The notes under the pieces: model-generated
Told to the model about the DNA's origin: nothing
Seen by the model: the letters and a program-made list of their open reading frames with translations, nothing else
Database searches by the model: none
Assembly: GCF_001012815.1 (NCBI RefSeq)
Contig: NZ_JYJP01000096.1
Coordinates: 1 to 64,000 of the forward strand
Source of the DNA: Vibrio mexicanus
GTDB lineage: Bacteria; Pseudomonadota; Gammaproteobacteria; Enterobacterales; Vibrionaceae
Direction of reading: 5' to 3'
Length of the DNA stretch: 64,000 nucleotides
Translations under genes and position numbers: made by a program
Shown: one piece after another, positions 19,262 through 28,969 of the stretch
Numbering within the stretch: position 1 is the first letter of the stretch
How the letters are laid out: each line of letters opens with the position of its first letter

Positions 19262-19727
19262 GTGAATTATCAAAGTAAACTATTATTAATGAGCTCAGTG
19301 CTAATAGCCGGGTGCAGCTCGACTGAATTAACGGCTGTTGAAGCTGAAACACTATGGGAACAACAATTTGAGCACTGCTCATAATATAGGATTAAGTAAC
19401 AAACAGACCCTACCCGCATCGCAGTGGTTTGAGTCGCTAAATGCTGAAGACAAGAAGTCGGTTATTGGGTATTTGGCAAACTATGCTGACCGCAAATGTC
19501 TAGGTGAAGTAACGAATGATTTACAAAGTGCTTTAGTTAGAGAAGGCAACTCAGAAAAGCTAGATTACTACTCTATCGAATTTACTCCTTTAGATGAACT
19601 AGCAGAGCAGCGAATAGGCCATTTAGATCATCATGAGCTAGGCCAAATGAAGTCGCAGATCGAGCAACCATTTAACTTGAGATTCGTTATTGAAGAGCAA
19701 GGGTTATATCCACCAACTGCAGAATAA
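19262..19727 (+). pseudogene. Frameshifted lipoprotein gene next to the IS
   Basis: From a GTG at 19262 the frame reads a lipoprotein signal, LLLMSSVLIAGCSSTE, with lipobox LIAGC (Cys about residue 18), and continues to a stop (TAA) at about 19380. The next frame gives a soluble domain (NKQTLPASQWFESLNAEDKKSVIGYL and so on) ending at 19727. Removing one base near 19375-19382 joins them into a protein of about 154 residues. The start sits 3 bp from the IS end, so the promoter is probably displaced. Function unknown. The frameshift may be artefactual. Confidence 0.6.
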
Positions 19728-19876
19728 TCTTGATGAACACATTCATGAAAAGCGGGATATACAGCAACGCGAATCTAACTTAGATTGCAGCGTGTATCCA
19801 AGACCAACCGCGTGTGACTCTCCGTTAGTGATAGATGGCGCTTGGGATTAGTAGAGCTTACAATCACGCTAGAAAC

Positions 19877-19906
19877 AAAAAACCTGCTCAATTGAGCAGG
19901 TTTTTT
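19877..19906. terminator. Bidirectional rho-independent terminator
   Basis: Complementary arms AAAAAACCTGCTCAA and TTGAGCAGGTTTTTT lie between two convergent lipoprotein genes, with T runs in both directions. Confidence 0.88.
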
Positions 19907-19918
19907 ATAGGTAGAACG

Positions 19919-20881
19919 TTAAATTGGATTTGGATGCCCTTTGGGTGTCATGACACTGAGCCACTTGGGGTTATCTGTAGCCACATAGGGCGTTTCTCCT
20001 TTAACTGGGCTCATAAAAAAATAGAGATTTTCAGAATCTACTAAACCAGTTAATACGACAGTGTGCGTTTTTAAGTCAAGATTACTGTCGTAATATTGCA
20101 TATTCTGCTTGAACATCTGGAAATGATTAGTTGGCAATCTTGGTTTGCTAAATCTAAAGTTGGATGCAACACCCGTCAACCACGTTAGATCATAACGAAC
20201 AGGGACTACACTATCTGAAATTGAAAGCTTATTTTGAAACTCTCCTGAAAATTGCTTAATAGTAATCTCAGGCATAACTTGGAAACCTGAATTAGCGGTA
20301 TTGTAGCCAATGCCAATGATGGAGTATCCATCATTTTGGAAAGTCAAAGGTACGTCTTCAGTATCAGAATAATAGCCATATATTCTCAATTTACCTCGTT
20401 TGATGAGCTTTGGTGTTCTCGAAAAGGTGCAGTTACAAGAAGCTTCAACTCTCTCAATGTCTTCGATTGTAAGGTCTAAAGCCTTCCATGATTCAGATAA
20501 GACAATTTCGATAGCCTTAGCACGTCGAGCGTCTTTGTCTTGCACACCATTAAGTTTCGACGCATCAATGTACCCAACATGATTCATGTACTCAAAACCA
20601 CATTGACTGTCTGCGCCCATACCCGCACTTAAACCGCCAAAGATACCAGCACCATTAAAGATACCTAAACCAATGTGGCCTGCGTAACCTAATGCGCCAA
20701 TCCCATCGTTTTGTACTTCGGCACTGTCTTTGTCTTCGTAGCAACGGTCAGCGTAAACCGATTGAACTACTTGCATCGGAATGGATGCGTCTTTACTGAT
20801 TTCTTGTGGCTTTGGCGTTGATGAGCAGGCAGCAAGCGAAGACATCATTAAGCCAACAAGTAGAGCTTTTGAATTAAACAT
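19919..20881 (-). CDS. Hypothetical lipoprotein
   Basis: The 320-residue protein has a clear lipoprotein signal (VGLMMSSLAACSS, lipid-attached Cys about residue 19). Further in lie a Gly-rich hydrophobic patch, GALGYAGHIGLGIFNGAGIFGG (about 63-84), and Cys residues in DRCYED, SQCGFE and ASCNC that may form disulfides. No family is recognised. AAGGA lies just before the ATG. It converges with the frameshifted lipoprotein and shares its terminator. Outer-membrane or periplasmic anchoring is expected. Confidence 0.75.
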   Translation of the reverse strand: MFNSKALLVGLMMSSLAACSSTPKPQEISKDASIPMQVVQSVYADRCYEDKDSAEVQNDGIGALGYAGHIGLGIFNGAGIFGGLSAGMGADSQCGFEYMNHVGYIDASKLNGVQDKDARRAKAIEIVLSESWKALDLTIEDIERVEASCNCTFSRTPKLIKRGKLRIYGYYSDTEDVPLTFQNDGYSIIGIGYNTANSGFQVMPEITIKQFSGEFQNKLSISDSVVPVRYDLTWLTGVASNFRFSKPRLPTNHFQMFKQNMQYYDSNLDLKTHTVVLTGLVDSENLYFFMSPVKGETPYVATDNPKWLSVMTPKGHPNPI

Positions 20882-21434
20882 GACGAGGATTCCTTATTTT
20901 TTTAATACGATACAACATCAATGTTGCCCTCATATGAAATTAGTCTAGTATTTCTTTTTCGCCGTCGTGATCAAATCGATGAATTTTCAAGAGAAAAATG
21001 ATAACCAAAGTGGGTAATTGCGCTCGACCGAGCGAGACTAGGAAGACAAGTGAATGTCTTGCACGATTATTTCGACATGCCGCACAGAATGATCTGAGGC
21101 TCACTCTCTCAGTGAGACAGAATGATTCCCAGTAGGAGCGAGTTAATTATGGCGGGGCTAGCGTTACGCACTCACTCATTATCAATATTAAACCCTTAAA
21201 GATATTCATATCGATCACGAGCAGCATTCGTTGCCCTTACAATGGCCCAATAAAATACCTTTGCGCGTGTAGCCATTATTGTCCGCTTATCTGCAATTTC
21301 TTCGAATCAAATAGGTTAGTTTTAAATTAATCAGACAGTTAACAGCAAAGTTACAGTTTGAGATTATCCACCTGTGTGACTAAGAGCCTTCTATCTACAC
21401 AGCTTAATTCACCATACAAATATGAGGCACTGCT
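20882..21434. other. Intergenic region upstream of xis-int
   Basis: About 550 bp with no credible gene. It holds a small palindrome CGCTCG-AC-CGAGCG (21021-21034), an inverted repeat CTCACT-N5-AGTGAG (21100-21116) and a twice-occurring ACAGAATGAT (near 21084 and 21117). One arm of the integrase attachment region could lie here, but no core was identified. Confidence 0.4.
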
Positions 21435-21623
21435 ATGAATAAGATTATAGTGACTGTATACCCTCTTAAAATTGCATGCGAACTCATTGGTTTCAAGCCA
21501 AGTACCCTCCGAAAAAAAGCCCTTGCTGGTGTTTATCCATCTAATGTTATTTGGAAAAACAGCTGCGGCTCTTGGTTAGTAGATATTGCCGAGTGGGAAA
21601 AATGGCAAAAAAGCCACCAGTAG
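21435..21623 (+). CDS. Excisionase-like small helix-turn-helix protein
   Basis: This 62-residue protein has a winged-helix pattern (YPLKIACELIGFKPSTLRKKALAGVYPSNVIW) like MerR/AlpA-type excisionases. Its end overlaps the integrase start by about 22 bases, the usual xis-int arrangement. It probably acts as recombination directionality factor, bending DNA at the attachment site. No sequence-specific proof is possible from this alone. Confidence 0.6.
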   Translation: MNKIIVTVYPLKIACELIGFKPSTLRKKALAGVYPSNVIWKNSCGSWLVDIAEWEKWQKSHQ

Positions 21624-22819
21624 AGCTGCCAACTGGCATCGAAGTCCACGGTAATTCCATACGTATCGCATTTAGCTACATGGGAGTACGTTACCGTGAG
21701 ACTTTGGGCCTAAGTCCGAACAAACAGAACCTTATGTTTGCTTCGCGCAAACGTGAGGCAATTCTGTACGACATCAGAATTGGTGTATTCAAGTATCTAG
21801 AACACTTCCCCGAATCCAAACATGCCTACAATACATCGAGGAATGAGCCACTAAATAAACTCGCTAACCAGTACCTAGAATCCAGAGAACCTGATGTTAG
21901 AAGTGCAACCCTAATTCGATACAGATTGGCATTAGTCAACTTCTTGAACGCATATGGAAAGACAAAAAGATGCCATACCCTATGCGCCCGTTCATTAGTC
22001 GCGATTAAGTCAAAGTTCATTAATGGTCGCGGGGCCAGAACGGTAAACAGAGAGCTCGTTACCGTAAATGCCTTTTTAACTTGGCTGCATAAGCTGGAGT
22101 ATGTGGATAAAAACCTATCCAATGTTCTAACTCGATTGAAAGAGACTGAAGTCGAAATCAATCCATTTTCTAAAACTGAAATAAGTTTGGCAATCTCGCA
22201 ATGTAATCACCTACAACATAAAAATGCGATATTAGTTCTTGTGTACACAGGAATAAGGCTAGGAGAACTATGTGCACTAGCCTGGGAAGACGTTGATTTT
22301 GAGAACGAACGAATTCTTGTTCGTAGATCTGCAGACAACAAGCGGCTATTAAAAACGACCAAAACCGATACGGAACGTTATGTCGATCTACTTCCTCCAG
22401 CACTTGAGGCGTTAAAAACGCAACGGCTGCTTACTTATGACTACCCATGCAACAAGTATAAAGTTGAACTCGCCGACAAAAGCTACAGAACCGATACTAT
22501 TCGATTTGTCTTTAACCCTAATGCGGTAAGAAAAAGCCAAAATGGCCATAACTTCTGTGGGAAAAGGACGTTTCCGAAAATATGGCAGAGAGCATGTGAA
22601 GAAGCCAAGATTCCTTATCGAAATATCCATCAACTAAGGCATACCTATGCCAGTTGGCTCATTACTCACGCCAACGTCAACCTCAGCTATTTGGCTAAGC
22701 AAATGGGCCATGCCAACATCAATATGATCATTAAGGTTTATGGAAAATGGCTTGAGCAGTCAAACAAAAAAGAGTCACTCCGAGTGTGGAATGAATTAAG
22801 AAAGGCATTTGATGAATAA
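21602..22819 (+). CDS. int: Tyrosine recombinase / phage-type integrase
   Basis: This is a site-specific integrase of about 405 residues. An N-terminal arm-binding domain (DUF3596-like; ELPTGIEVHGNSIRIAFSYMG) is followed by a SAM-like core-binding domain (NKLANQYLESREPD onward) and a catalytic domain with Arg in TGIRLGELCALAWEDVDF, His-x-x-Arg in HQLRHTYASWL, the late His/Trp region QMGHAN and the nucleophile Tyr in IIKVYGKW. The start at 21602 (MAKKPPVELP) is preferred over 21551, because the longer N-terminus is just xis read out of frame. It is full length and plausibly active. No other phage or island genes follow on the right. Confidence 0.9.
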   Translation: MAKKPPVELPTGIEVHGNSIRIAFSYMGVRYRETLGLSPNKQNLMFASRKREAILYDIRIGVFKYLEHFPESKHAYNTSRNEPLNKLANQYLESREPDVRSATLIRYRLALVNFLNAYGKTKRCHTLCARSLVAIKSKFINGRGARTVNRELVTVNAFLTWLHKLEYVDKNLSNVLTRLKETEVEINPFSKTEISLAISQCNHLQHKNAILVLVYTGIRLGELCALAWEDVDFENERILVRRSADNKRLLKTTKTDTERYVDLLPPALEALKTQRLLTYDYPCNKYKVELADKSYRTDTIRFVFNPNAVRKSQNGHNFCGKRTFPKIWQRACEEAKIPYRNIHQLRHTYASWLITHANVNLSYLAKQMGHANINMIIKVYGKWLEQSNKKESLRVWNELRKAFDE

Positions 22820-22952
22820 AAACTCTGAGTTTTTGTCTCCTATCTCCGTAAATTCATAGATTACTAAAGCTAAAATCAACAAAAAACCGCTCAAAAAAGC
22901 GAGAAGAATCCCATCGTATAATCCTGAAAAATAGGAATTAAAAACTAAAAAA

Positions 22953-23008
22953 TGCCCCAAAACTCTTTGGGGCATTTTCTATATTGTGCTTGGGGCAAAA
23001 TTGGGGCA
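22953..23008. repeat. Cluster of TTGGGGCA repeats, candidate integrase arm-type sites and terminator
   Basis: TTGGGGCA occurs at 22967-22974, 22990-22997 and 23001-23008, and inverted at 22953-22960. The inverted pair forms a stem followed by TTTT, so it also works as a terminator for int. Repeats in this position, next to an integrase gene, are what arm-type binding sites of attP/attR look like. The neighbouring tdh 3' end would be the chromosomal side. Confidence 0.6.
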
Positions 23009-23114
23009 TTTTTTATGCAAACTTAACTTAAATTAAGTCGAAAAATGCCCTATTTGACTAAATTGCAGATCCAAGCGTTCGCCTCGTTATCAAAAGCGAA
23101 TGCTGCCTAATTGC

Positions 23115-24146
23115 TTATTCCCAATCAAGGATAACTTTGCCAGAAGCCCCGCTGCGCATGACGTCAAAGCCTTCTTGGAAGTCATCAATCTTGTAGTGGT
23201 GAGTGATGATTGGCGTCAAATCTAGACCCGATTGGATCAGGCTTGCCATCTTGTACCACGTCTCGAACATTTCGCGGCCGTAGATACCTTTGATCACCAA
23301 ACCTTTGAAGATCACTTGGTTCCAGTCGATGCCCATATCTGATGGTGGAATACCTAGCAGAGCAATGCGGCCACCGTGGTTCATGGTTTCTAGCATAGTG
23401 CTAAATGCCGCTTGAACACCTGACATCTCTAAACCAACATCGAAGCCTTCTGTCATGCCTAGTTCAGCCATCACACCTTTTAGGTCTTCTTTTGCAACGT
23501 TAACTGCGCGAGTCACTCCCATTTGGCGAGCCAAGTCTAAGCGGTATTCGTTTACGTCAGTGATAACGACGTGGCGAGCGCCAACGTGTTTCGCCACTGC
23601 CGCTGCCATGATACCGATTGGGCCAGCACCTGTAATCAGTACATCTTCGCCGACTAGATCAAAAGAAAGCGCTGTGTGTACCGCGTTACCAAACGGGTCA
23701 AAGATTGATGCTAGATCGTCAGAAATACCTTCAGGGATCTTGAACGCGTTAAATGCAGGAATCACTAGGTATTCAGCAAATGCACCTTCACGGTTTACGC
23801 CCACACCTACCGTATTACGGCAAAGGTGTGTGCGGCCGCCGCGACAGTTACGGCAGTGACCACAAGTGATGTGCCCTTCACCAGAAACGCGGTCGCCTAG
23901 CTCAAAACCACGCACTTCTTGGCCGATACCAACCACTTCACCCACGTATTCGTGGCCCACCACCATTGGTGTTGGGATAGTGTTTTGAGACCATTCATCC
24001 CAGTTGTAGATGTGTACGTCCGTGCCACAGATTGCCGTCTTCTTAATGCGGATTAGCAGGTCGTTGTGTCCAAGCTCTGGCTTGTCCACTTCTGTCATCC
24101 AAATTCCTGCTTCTGGCTTTAGTTTAGAAAGTGCTTTCATTTTCAT
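23115..24146 (-). CDS. tdh: L-threonine 3-dehydrogenase
   Basis: This enzyme oxidises L-threonine to 2-amino-3-ketobutyrate with NAD+. The 343-residue zinc MDR enzyme has the catalytic-zinc Cys in [29 protein letters not shown], the structural-zinc four-Cys lobe [15 protein letters not shown] and a Rossmann GAGPIG motif in the middle. Its ATG overlaps the kbl stop by one base. It is the second gene of the kbl-tdh operon. The symbol is threonine dehydrogenase, not the Vibrio haemolysin of the same name. Confidence 0.97.
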   Translation of the reverse strand: MKMKALSKLKPEAGIWMTEVDKPELGHNDLLIRIKKTAICGTDVHIYNWDEWSQNTIPTPMVVGHEYVGEVVGIGQEVRGFELGDRVSGEGHITCGHCRNCRGGRTHLCRNTVGVGVNREGAFAEYLVIPAFNAFKIPEGISDDLASIFDPFGNAVHTALSFDLVGEDVLITGAGPIGIMAAAVAKHVGARHVVITDVNEYRLDLARQMGVTRAVNVAKEDLKGVMAELGMTEGFDVGLEMSGVQAAFSTMLETMNHGGRIALLGIPPSDMGIDWNQVIFKGLVIKGIYGREMFETWYKMASLIQSGLDLTPIITHHYKIDDFQEGFDVMRSGASGKVILDWE

Positions 24147-25342
24147 TACTTAATAATTCCCATGTCACGGCCTACGGTGATGAAGGCGTCGATTGCGTGA
24201 TCTAGCTGCTCTCGGCTATGTGCTGCAGACATTTGCGTACGGATACGAGCTTGGCCTTTTGGTACAACTGGGAATGAGAAGCCAATAACATAAATGCCTT
24301 TCTCTAGCGCACGTTCTGCAAACTCAGCAGCAACTTTTGCATCACCAAGCATGATTGGGATGATTGCGTGGTCGGCACCACCCATAGTAAAGCCTGCTTC
24401 TTCCATACGAGCACGGAAGTGTTCAGCGTTTGCCCATAGTTGGTCACGTAGGTCACCGCTTTCCTTCAGTAATTCAAGAACGCGGATAGAAGCACTAACG
24501 ATTGCCGGCGCAACAGAGTTTGAGAACAGGTATGGACGAGAGCGGTTACGTAGCCAATCGATCACCTCTTTCTTACCAGAAGTGTAACCACCTGAAGCGC
24601 CGCCCATTGCTTTACCAAGCGTACCTGTGATGATGTCGATACGGTCTACAACATCATGGTATTCGTGTGTACCCGCGCCAGTTTTACCCATAAAGCCAAC
24701 AGCGTGAGAGTCATCAACCATAGTCAATGCACCGTACTTGTCTGCAAGATCACAGATGGCTGGAAGGTTAGCGACTACGCCGTCCATTGAGAAAACGCCG
24801 TCTGTTACGATTAGGATGTGGCGAGCACCTGCTTCATTAGCAGCAATAAGTTGTTGCTCTAGCTCTTCCATGTTGTTGTTTGCGTAGCGGAAACGCATCG
24901 CTTTACACAAACGAACACCATCGATAATTGAAGCGTGGTTTAGCGCATCAGAGATGATTGCATCTTCTTTACCGAGAATTGTTTCGAATAGACCTGCGTT
25001 CGCATCGAAGCAAGAGGTGTAAAGAATCGTGTCTTCTTTACCAAGGAATGCAGACAGCTTTTGCTCCAGCTCTTTGTGGATATCTTGAGTACCACAAATA
25101 AAGCGAACAGAAGCCATACCGAAACCATGAGCGTCCATACCCTCTTTCGCCGCTTCAATCAGTGAAGGGTGGTTCGCAAGGCCAAGGTAGTTGTTTGCAC
25201 AGAAGTTCAGAACTTCTTCACCCGTTGAGATTTCAACAGCAGCTTTTTGTTGTGATGTAATTACGCGCTCAGACTTGTACAAGCCTTCCGCTTTGATCTC
25301 TTCAATCTGTTGTTGAATCTGGTTATAAAATGCAGATGTCAT
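24146..25342 (-). CDS. kbl: 2-amino-3-ketobutyrate CoA ligase (glycine C-acetyltransferase)
   Basis: This PLP enzyme cleaves 2-amino-3-ketobutyrate with CoA to glycine and acetyl-CoA, completing the threonine dehydrogenase pathway. The 398-residue protein shows the alpha-oxoamine synthase signatures [25 protein letters not shown] and the Schiff-base lysine in [17 protein letters not shown], and ends [16 protein letters not shown]. It is first in the operon with tdh. A divergent LysR-type gene starts about 270 bp upstream and may regulate it. Confidence 0.97.
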   Translation of the reverse strand: MTSAFYNQIQQQIEEIKAEGLYKSERVITSQQKAAVEISTGEEVLNFCANNYLGLANHPSLIEAAKEGMDAHGFGMASVRFICGTQDIHKELEQKLSAFLGKEDTILYTSCFDANAGLFETILGKEDAIISDALNHASIIDGVRLCKAMRFRYANNNMEELEQQLIAANEAGARHILIVTDGVFSMDGVVANLPAICDLADKYGALTMVDDSHAVGFMGKTGAGTHEYHDVVDRIDIITGTLGKAMGGASGGYTSGKKEVIDWLRNRSRPYLFSNSVAPAIVSASIRVLELLKESGDLRDQLWANAEHFRARMEEAGFTMGGADHAIIPIMLGDAKVAAEFAERALEKGIYVIGFSFPVVPKGQARIRTQMSAAHSREQLDHAIDAFITVGRDMGIIK

Positions 25343-25615
25343 GCAGGGTTTCCTTTATTATTTTGTCGTTCTTACCCTACGGTAAAAACTCGGAACAGAT
25401 GCTCAGCCCTAACTGTTGCAACAATTAGTGGCTTCAGTGATTAACTATAGTTTAATCCAAGGTTGGATTAAGCATTATCCTCTCCCTTGGAATATCATTA
25501 GTGAATTCAAGGCACAAATCATTTCAATGTGCTATATTTCAGTCAGTTAATAGCATCAGCTATAACCCATACGCTGTAATTTCTGGCGTATTTTTGACAT
25601 GGTAGGCACTAATCT

Positions 25616-26541
25616 TTGAAAATAGACAATCGACTCATGAACTTAATGCCCGACCTTGCTGCCTTTATCATGGTGGTAAATGAGGGAACGTTCACAGCAG
25701 CAGCCAAACGGCTCAATGTCACCCCGTCAGCACTCAGTAAGCTCATTACGCGATTAGAGAAAGCCTTGTCGGTGAAGTTGTTCAACCGTACAACCCGCAC
25801 GCTTTATATCACCGAGGCTGGTCAAAAGGTTTATGATCAAGCGGTAATTATGGTCAATGCGGCTCAACAAGCCGTGGATGTCTCTACTTCCGATCACAGT
25901 GAGCCATCGGGCACCCTCACCGTGCTGCGCCAGAGGCATTTCTTAACTCCGTGCTGCAACCTTTCATCGCCCCTTTTCTTCAGCGCTACCCCAACATCGA
26001 GTTAAAACTTCGCGCTGCCGACGGTGAGATAGATCTGTTTAAAGATGCCATTGACTTGGCGTTCAAGCTCACCGATAAACCCGATGAAAACTTAGTGCTA
26101 AAAGAGCTCAGTAAAACCAACCTCGTTTTGTGTGCAAGCCCTGACTACATTGACGCACGTGGCATGCCTACCCATCCAACCGAACTGTTGGATCATGACT
26201 GTATTTATCTTGCCGAGACGAGCAATGACAACGTTTGGGATTTTTTGAAAGACGATGATTTTCACACTGTGGCAGTCTCTGGGCGATACGCTGTGAACCA
26301 CTCACAAATGCGCTTGGCAGGCGTAAAGCAAGGGCTGGGGATTGGCATCTTTCACGACTTTGTGATTCAAGAGGCCTTGGCACAAAAACAGGTCATCCCT
26401 GTTCTGCCCGATTGGACAATCAAGAGTAACTATCACGGTGCAATTGCCATGCAGTTCGCGCAAACTAAATATATGCCAGCGCGTTTGCGAGTCTTCATCG
26501 ACTTCTTTGTTGAAAACTTAAGCTACAAACTATCCACATAA
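25616..26541 (+). pseudogene. LysR-family transcriptional regulator, frameshifted
   Basis: The N-terminal frame has the LysR winged helix (MPDLAAFIMVVNEGTFTAAAKRL, SALSKLITRLEKAL, KLFNRTTRTLYITEAG). It breaks at about 25922, where adding one base restores GTLTVAAPEAFLNSVLQPFI. The second frame (to 26541) is the effector-binding domain (ANHxx-type SGRYAVNHSQMRLAGVKQGLGIG). The whole is about 300 residues, typical. The start could be TTG 25616 or ATG 25637. It lies divergent from kbl, so it may control threonine catabolism, or it may be a CrgA-type regulator; this is inference. Confidence 0.82.
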
Positions 26542-26726
26542 CCAATTGAAAAATGGAACACATTTGTTCCATTTCTGATTAGATTTGTCAGTACCATTCG
26601 TTCTTAAAATATTGCCGTTCACGCTCATATTTATCGTTTTGTCTCATTAGTAAGAAATCAAGTTGAGAACTTTGTATTGTTTGTTTCAAGACAACAAATA
26701 TTATCAAACATAGATGGAGCAATACT

Positions 26727-26957
26727 ATGAACGGTCAATCACTCAGAATCACACTTCGTTGGATACACATTATTTGTGCACTGGTCATGGGCACTGCTTT
26801 GTACTCGCCTCTACAAAACAATCAAGCATTCATGGCTCTCGTGCTCTATGCCGTAGTACCACTCGTTGCATTATCAGGTGTAGCTATGTGGAAACAAGGC
26901 AAAATCATGAAACATCTCAATCATAACAAGCAGAATAGTGCAAAAGCTACGCAGTAA
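26727..26957 (+). CDS. Small two-helix membrane protein
   Basis: This 76-residue protein has two hydrophobic segments, about 13-30 (WIHIICALVMGTALYS) and 37-55 (MALVLYAVVPLVALSGVAMW), and a basic C-terminus. The ATG follows a GGAGCAA ribosome-binding sequence. The pattern of an early RWIHI then a short loop recalls small haem-protein-like membrane subunits (DUF4405/cytochrome b561 style), but haem ligands cannot be assigned. It is upstream of, and perhaps co-transcribed with, the rubredoxin gene 66 bp away. Confidence 0.65.
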   Translation: MNGQSLRITLRWIHIICALVMGTALYSPLQNNQAFMALVLYAVVPLVALSGVAMWKQGKIMKHLNHNKQNSAKATQ

Positions 26958-27023
26958 TAGTTACAACAGAATTGAGTGAATCAAATCGAATCTCTTTGAC
27001 GTAGATGAATGGAGAAATTTGTA

Positions 27024-27185
27024 ATGTCGAAACACACGTGTAGCGTATGCGGCTATGTATACAACCCGGAACAAGGTGACACTCGCAATGATGTAGAACC
27101 GGGAACGAGTTGGGAAGAATTAAGCAGTGGTTGGAATTGCCCTGTATGCCATGTAGACAAAGACTTTTTTGAAACAGACGATTAG
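27024..27185 (+). CDS. Rubredoxin
   Basis: The 53-residue iron protein has the two rubredoxin knuckles: CSVCGYVYNPEQGD (CxxCGxxY) and NCPVCHVDKDFF (CPxCxxxK). The four cysteines bind one iron that carries single electrons between flavoprotein partners. The ATG at 27024 follows GGAG; an in-frame ATG at 27009 would add five residues. It is short enough to be dropped by length cut-offs. No rubredoxin reductase or alkane hydroxylase lies nearby. Confidence 0.92.
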   Translation: MSKHTCSVCGYVYNPEQGDTRNDVEPGTSWEELSSGWNCPVCHVDKDFFETDD

Positions 27186-27189
27186 AAAG

Positions 27190-27216
27190 AAAGCCCTCAT
27201 TAAATGAGGGCTTTTT
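27190..27216 (+). terminator. Terminator after rubredoxin
   Basis: A perfect 11-bp stem (AAAGCCCTCAT / ATGAGGGCTTT) with a TAA loop has T residues following. It can also stop the convergent PTS operon, which ends at 27256. Confidence 0.88.
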
Positions 27217-27255
27217 AGTGCGAAGCATAACTACTTAACGAAATGCTATAGGGGG

Positions 27256-27705
27256 TTAGTATTTCGCCAAGATTTTGGCAATCTCATCCGTGTTTTCTGC
27301 TGCTACGATGGCGTCGATGTCATCTTCATTTTGGAACAGCTCAGACAGTGCCACAATCGTCTGAATATGACTGTCGGAGTCCATTGCCGCTAGTGTCACT
27401 GAAAAGTAAACGTCGCCATTGTCTTCCGATTCCAAATCCACACCGTTCTTGAACACAGTGATTTGAAGCGCCGCTTCGTTCACACCATCTTCTGGACGAG
27501 CATGTGGCATCGCAATCTTTGGAGCCAGCACGTAGTAAGCACCAATTTCTGCATGTTTTGCTTTAATCGCCTCCAAGTAGCTCGGCTCAATCTTGCCCTG
27601 TTCCAGAAGTTTTGAGCATGTCACCGCTAGCGCGTCGTTAACCGTTAAGTTGCTTTCTGTTGAGATAACAATCCCATCGTTGCCAATTAAATTAAGTAAA
27701 CTCAT
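27256..27705 (-). CDS. PTS IIA component, ascorbate/mannitol type (UlaC-like)
   Basis: This is a cytoplasmic phosphocarrier of about 149 residues, passing phosphate from HPr to the IIB subunit. The phospho-His is in IAMPHARPEDGVN (about residue 67). The start at 27705 (MSLLNL) is preferred because its ATG overlaps the IIC stop as ATGA; the longer frame to 27717 runs inside IIC. It is the last gene of the IIB-IIC-IIA operon. Confidence 0.88.
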   Translation of the reverse strand: MSLLNLIGNDGIVISTESNLTVNDALAVTCSKLLEQGKIEPSYLEAIKAKHAEIGAYYVLAPKIAMPHARPEDGVNEAALQITVFKNGVDLESEDNGDVYFSVTLAAMDSDSHIQTIVALSELFQNEDDIDAIVAAENTDEIAKILAKY

Positions 27706-28958
27706 GACACAATCCAACCTAAGATAAGACCAACGACACCGAAATCAAAGTCTGCAAACGTTGTCGCTTCTAAGCCCAGACCACCGAGTACAGGAAGCAG
27801 TAACATTGGCAGGAACGAGATACACAAACCTTGAGTAAATGAACCTAACACTGCGCCACGCAGACCACCTGTTGCGTTACCGTATACACCAGCTGCACCA
27901 CCCACGAAGAAGTGAGGTACCACACCCGCTACAATAATTGTCCAGCCAAATGCGCCTTGAATACCCATAGCAACGAGGCCTGCTGCAAATGAGCTAAGGA
28001 AACCAATCAATACTGCATTCGGTGCAACCGGGAATACCATAGGACAATCAAGCGCAGGTTTCGCACCCGGTACCAATTTGTCTGAAATTCCTTTAAATGC
28101 GGGAACGATTTCTGCTATTAGCATCTTCACACCTTGCAGAACAATGTACACACCACCAGCAAAGACCAATGATTGCATGAAGGTAAACACGACCCAGTTT
28201 TGACCGCCAGAGACGCTTTCTACAAATTCGCCACCTGCAATGATAGAGGCAAACATAAAGAAGATTGCCATAGTGGTTGCAACCGCAACCGGCGTGTCAC
28301 GCAGGAACATAAGGCTTTTAGGTACGTTGATCTCTTCTGTCGATTTAGAGACATCACCAAACTTACTGCCGATAAAGCCAGACACTAGGTAAGAAAGCGT
28401 TGAAAAGTGTCCCATCGCAAGCTGATCAGTCCCCATCACCTTAACCGTGTATTTCTGGGCCAAGGCAGGCATGATCACCATCAATGAGCCAACAAGGATT
28501 GAACCGATCGCCACGAGCATTGTGCCTTCGATACCCGCTGTAGAAAGGATCACTGCCACTAGCATAGACATGAACATGGTGTGATGACCCGTTAAGAAAA
28601 TAAACTTAAGCGGAGTAAAACGAGCCAATAAAATATTCACAACAAACGCAAAGAACATAATGAGCGCCATTTCATAACCGAAGGCTTCTTGTGCTAATGC
28701 AACAATCGCTTCGTTATTTGGAATAACACCACTTACACCAAAGGCTTCAGTAAATACGACTGAAAAGTTATTTAGCGCACCAACCAATGCTCCAGCACCA
28801 AAACCTAAAATTAGGAAACCCATTACGGTTTTAATCGTGCCTTTTAAAATCGTTGAAATATCTGCCTTTTGTGCAACCAAGCCAATAAAAGCAATTAAAC
28901 CAACCATAATAGCGGGCTCTTTTAATAAGCCCAGCATGAATTCAAAGAAACTAACCAT
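27702..28958 (-). CDS. PTS IIC component, ascorbate (UlaA/SgaT) family permease
   Basis: This 418-residue integral membrane sugar permease has about 10-11 hydrophobic segments. The UlaA family pattern is seen at FVVNILLARFTPLKFIFLTGHHTMFMS and PVAPNAVLIGFL, and in the Gly-rich C-terminal membrane run. UlaA in E. coli takes up L-ascorbate; other members take other substrates, so the substrate here is open, and no ulaDEF-type catabolic genes are adjacent. It lies between the IIB and IIA genes. Confidence 0.85.
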   Translation of the reverse strand: MVSFFEFMLGLLKEPAIMVGLIAFIGLVAQKADISTILKGTIKTVMGFLILGFGAGALVGALNNFSVVFTEAFGVSGVIPNNEAIVALAQEAFGYEMALIMFFAFVVNILLARFTPLKFIFLTGHHTMFMSMLVAVILSTAGIEGTMLVAIGSILVGSLMVIMPALAQKYTVKVMGTDQLAMGHFSTLSYLVSGFIGSKFGDVSKSTEEINVPKSLMFLRDTPVAVATTMAIFFMFASIIAGGEFVESVSGGQNWVVFTFMQSLVFAGGVYIVLQGVKMLIAEIVPAFKGISDKLVPGAKPALDCPMVFPVAPNAVLIGFLSSFAAGLVAMGIQGAFGWTIIVAGVVPHFFVGGAAGVYGNATGGLRGAVLGSFTQGLCISFLPMLLLPVLGGLGLEATTFADFDFGVVGLILGWIVS

Positions 28959-28969
28959 ATTTAATCACC

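Noticed and set aside
23115..24146. Possible confusion with the thermostable direct haemolysin gene
   Set aside because: The protein is a zinc-dependent threonine dehydrogenase with the four-Cys lobe, not a haemolysin.
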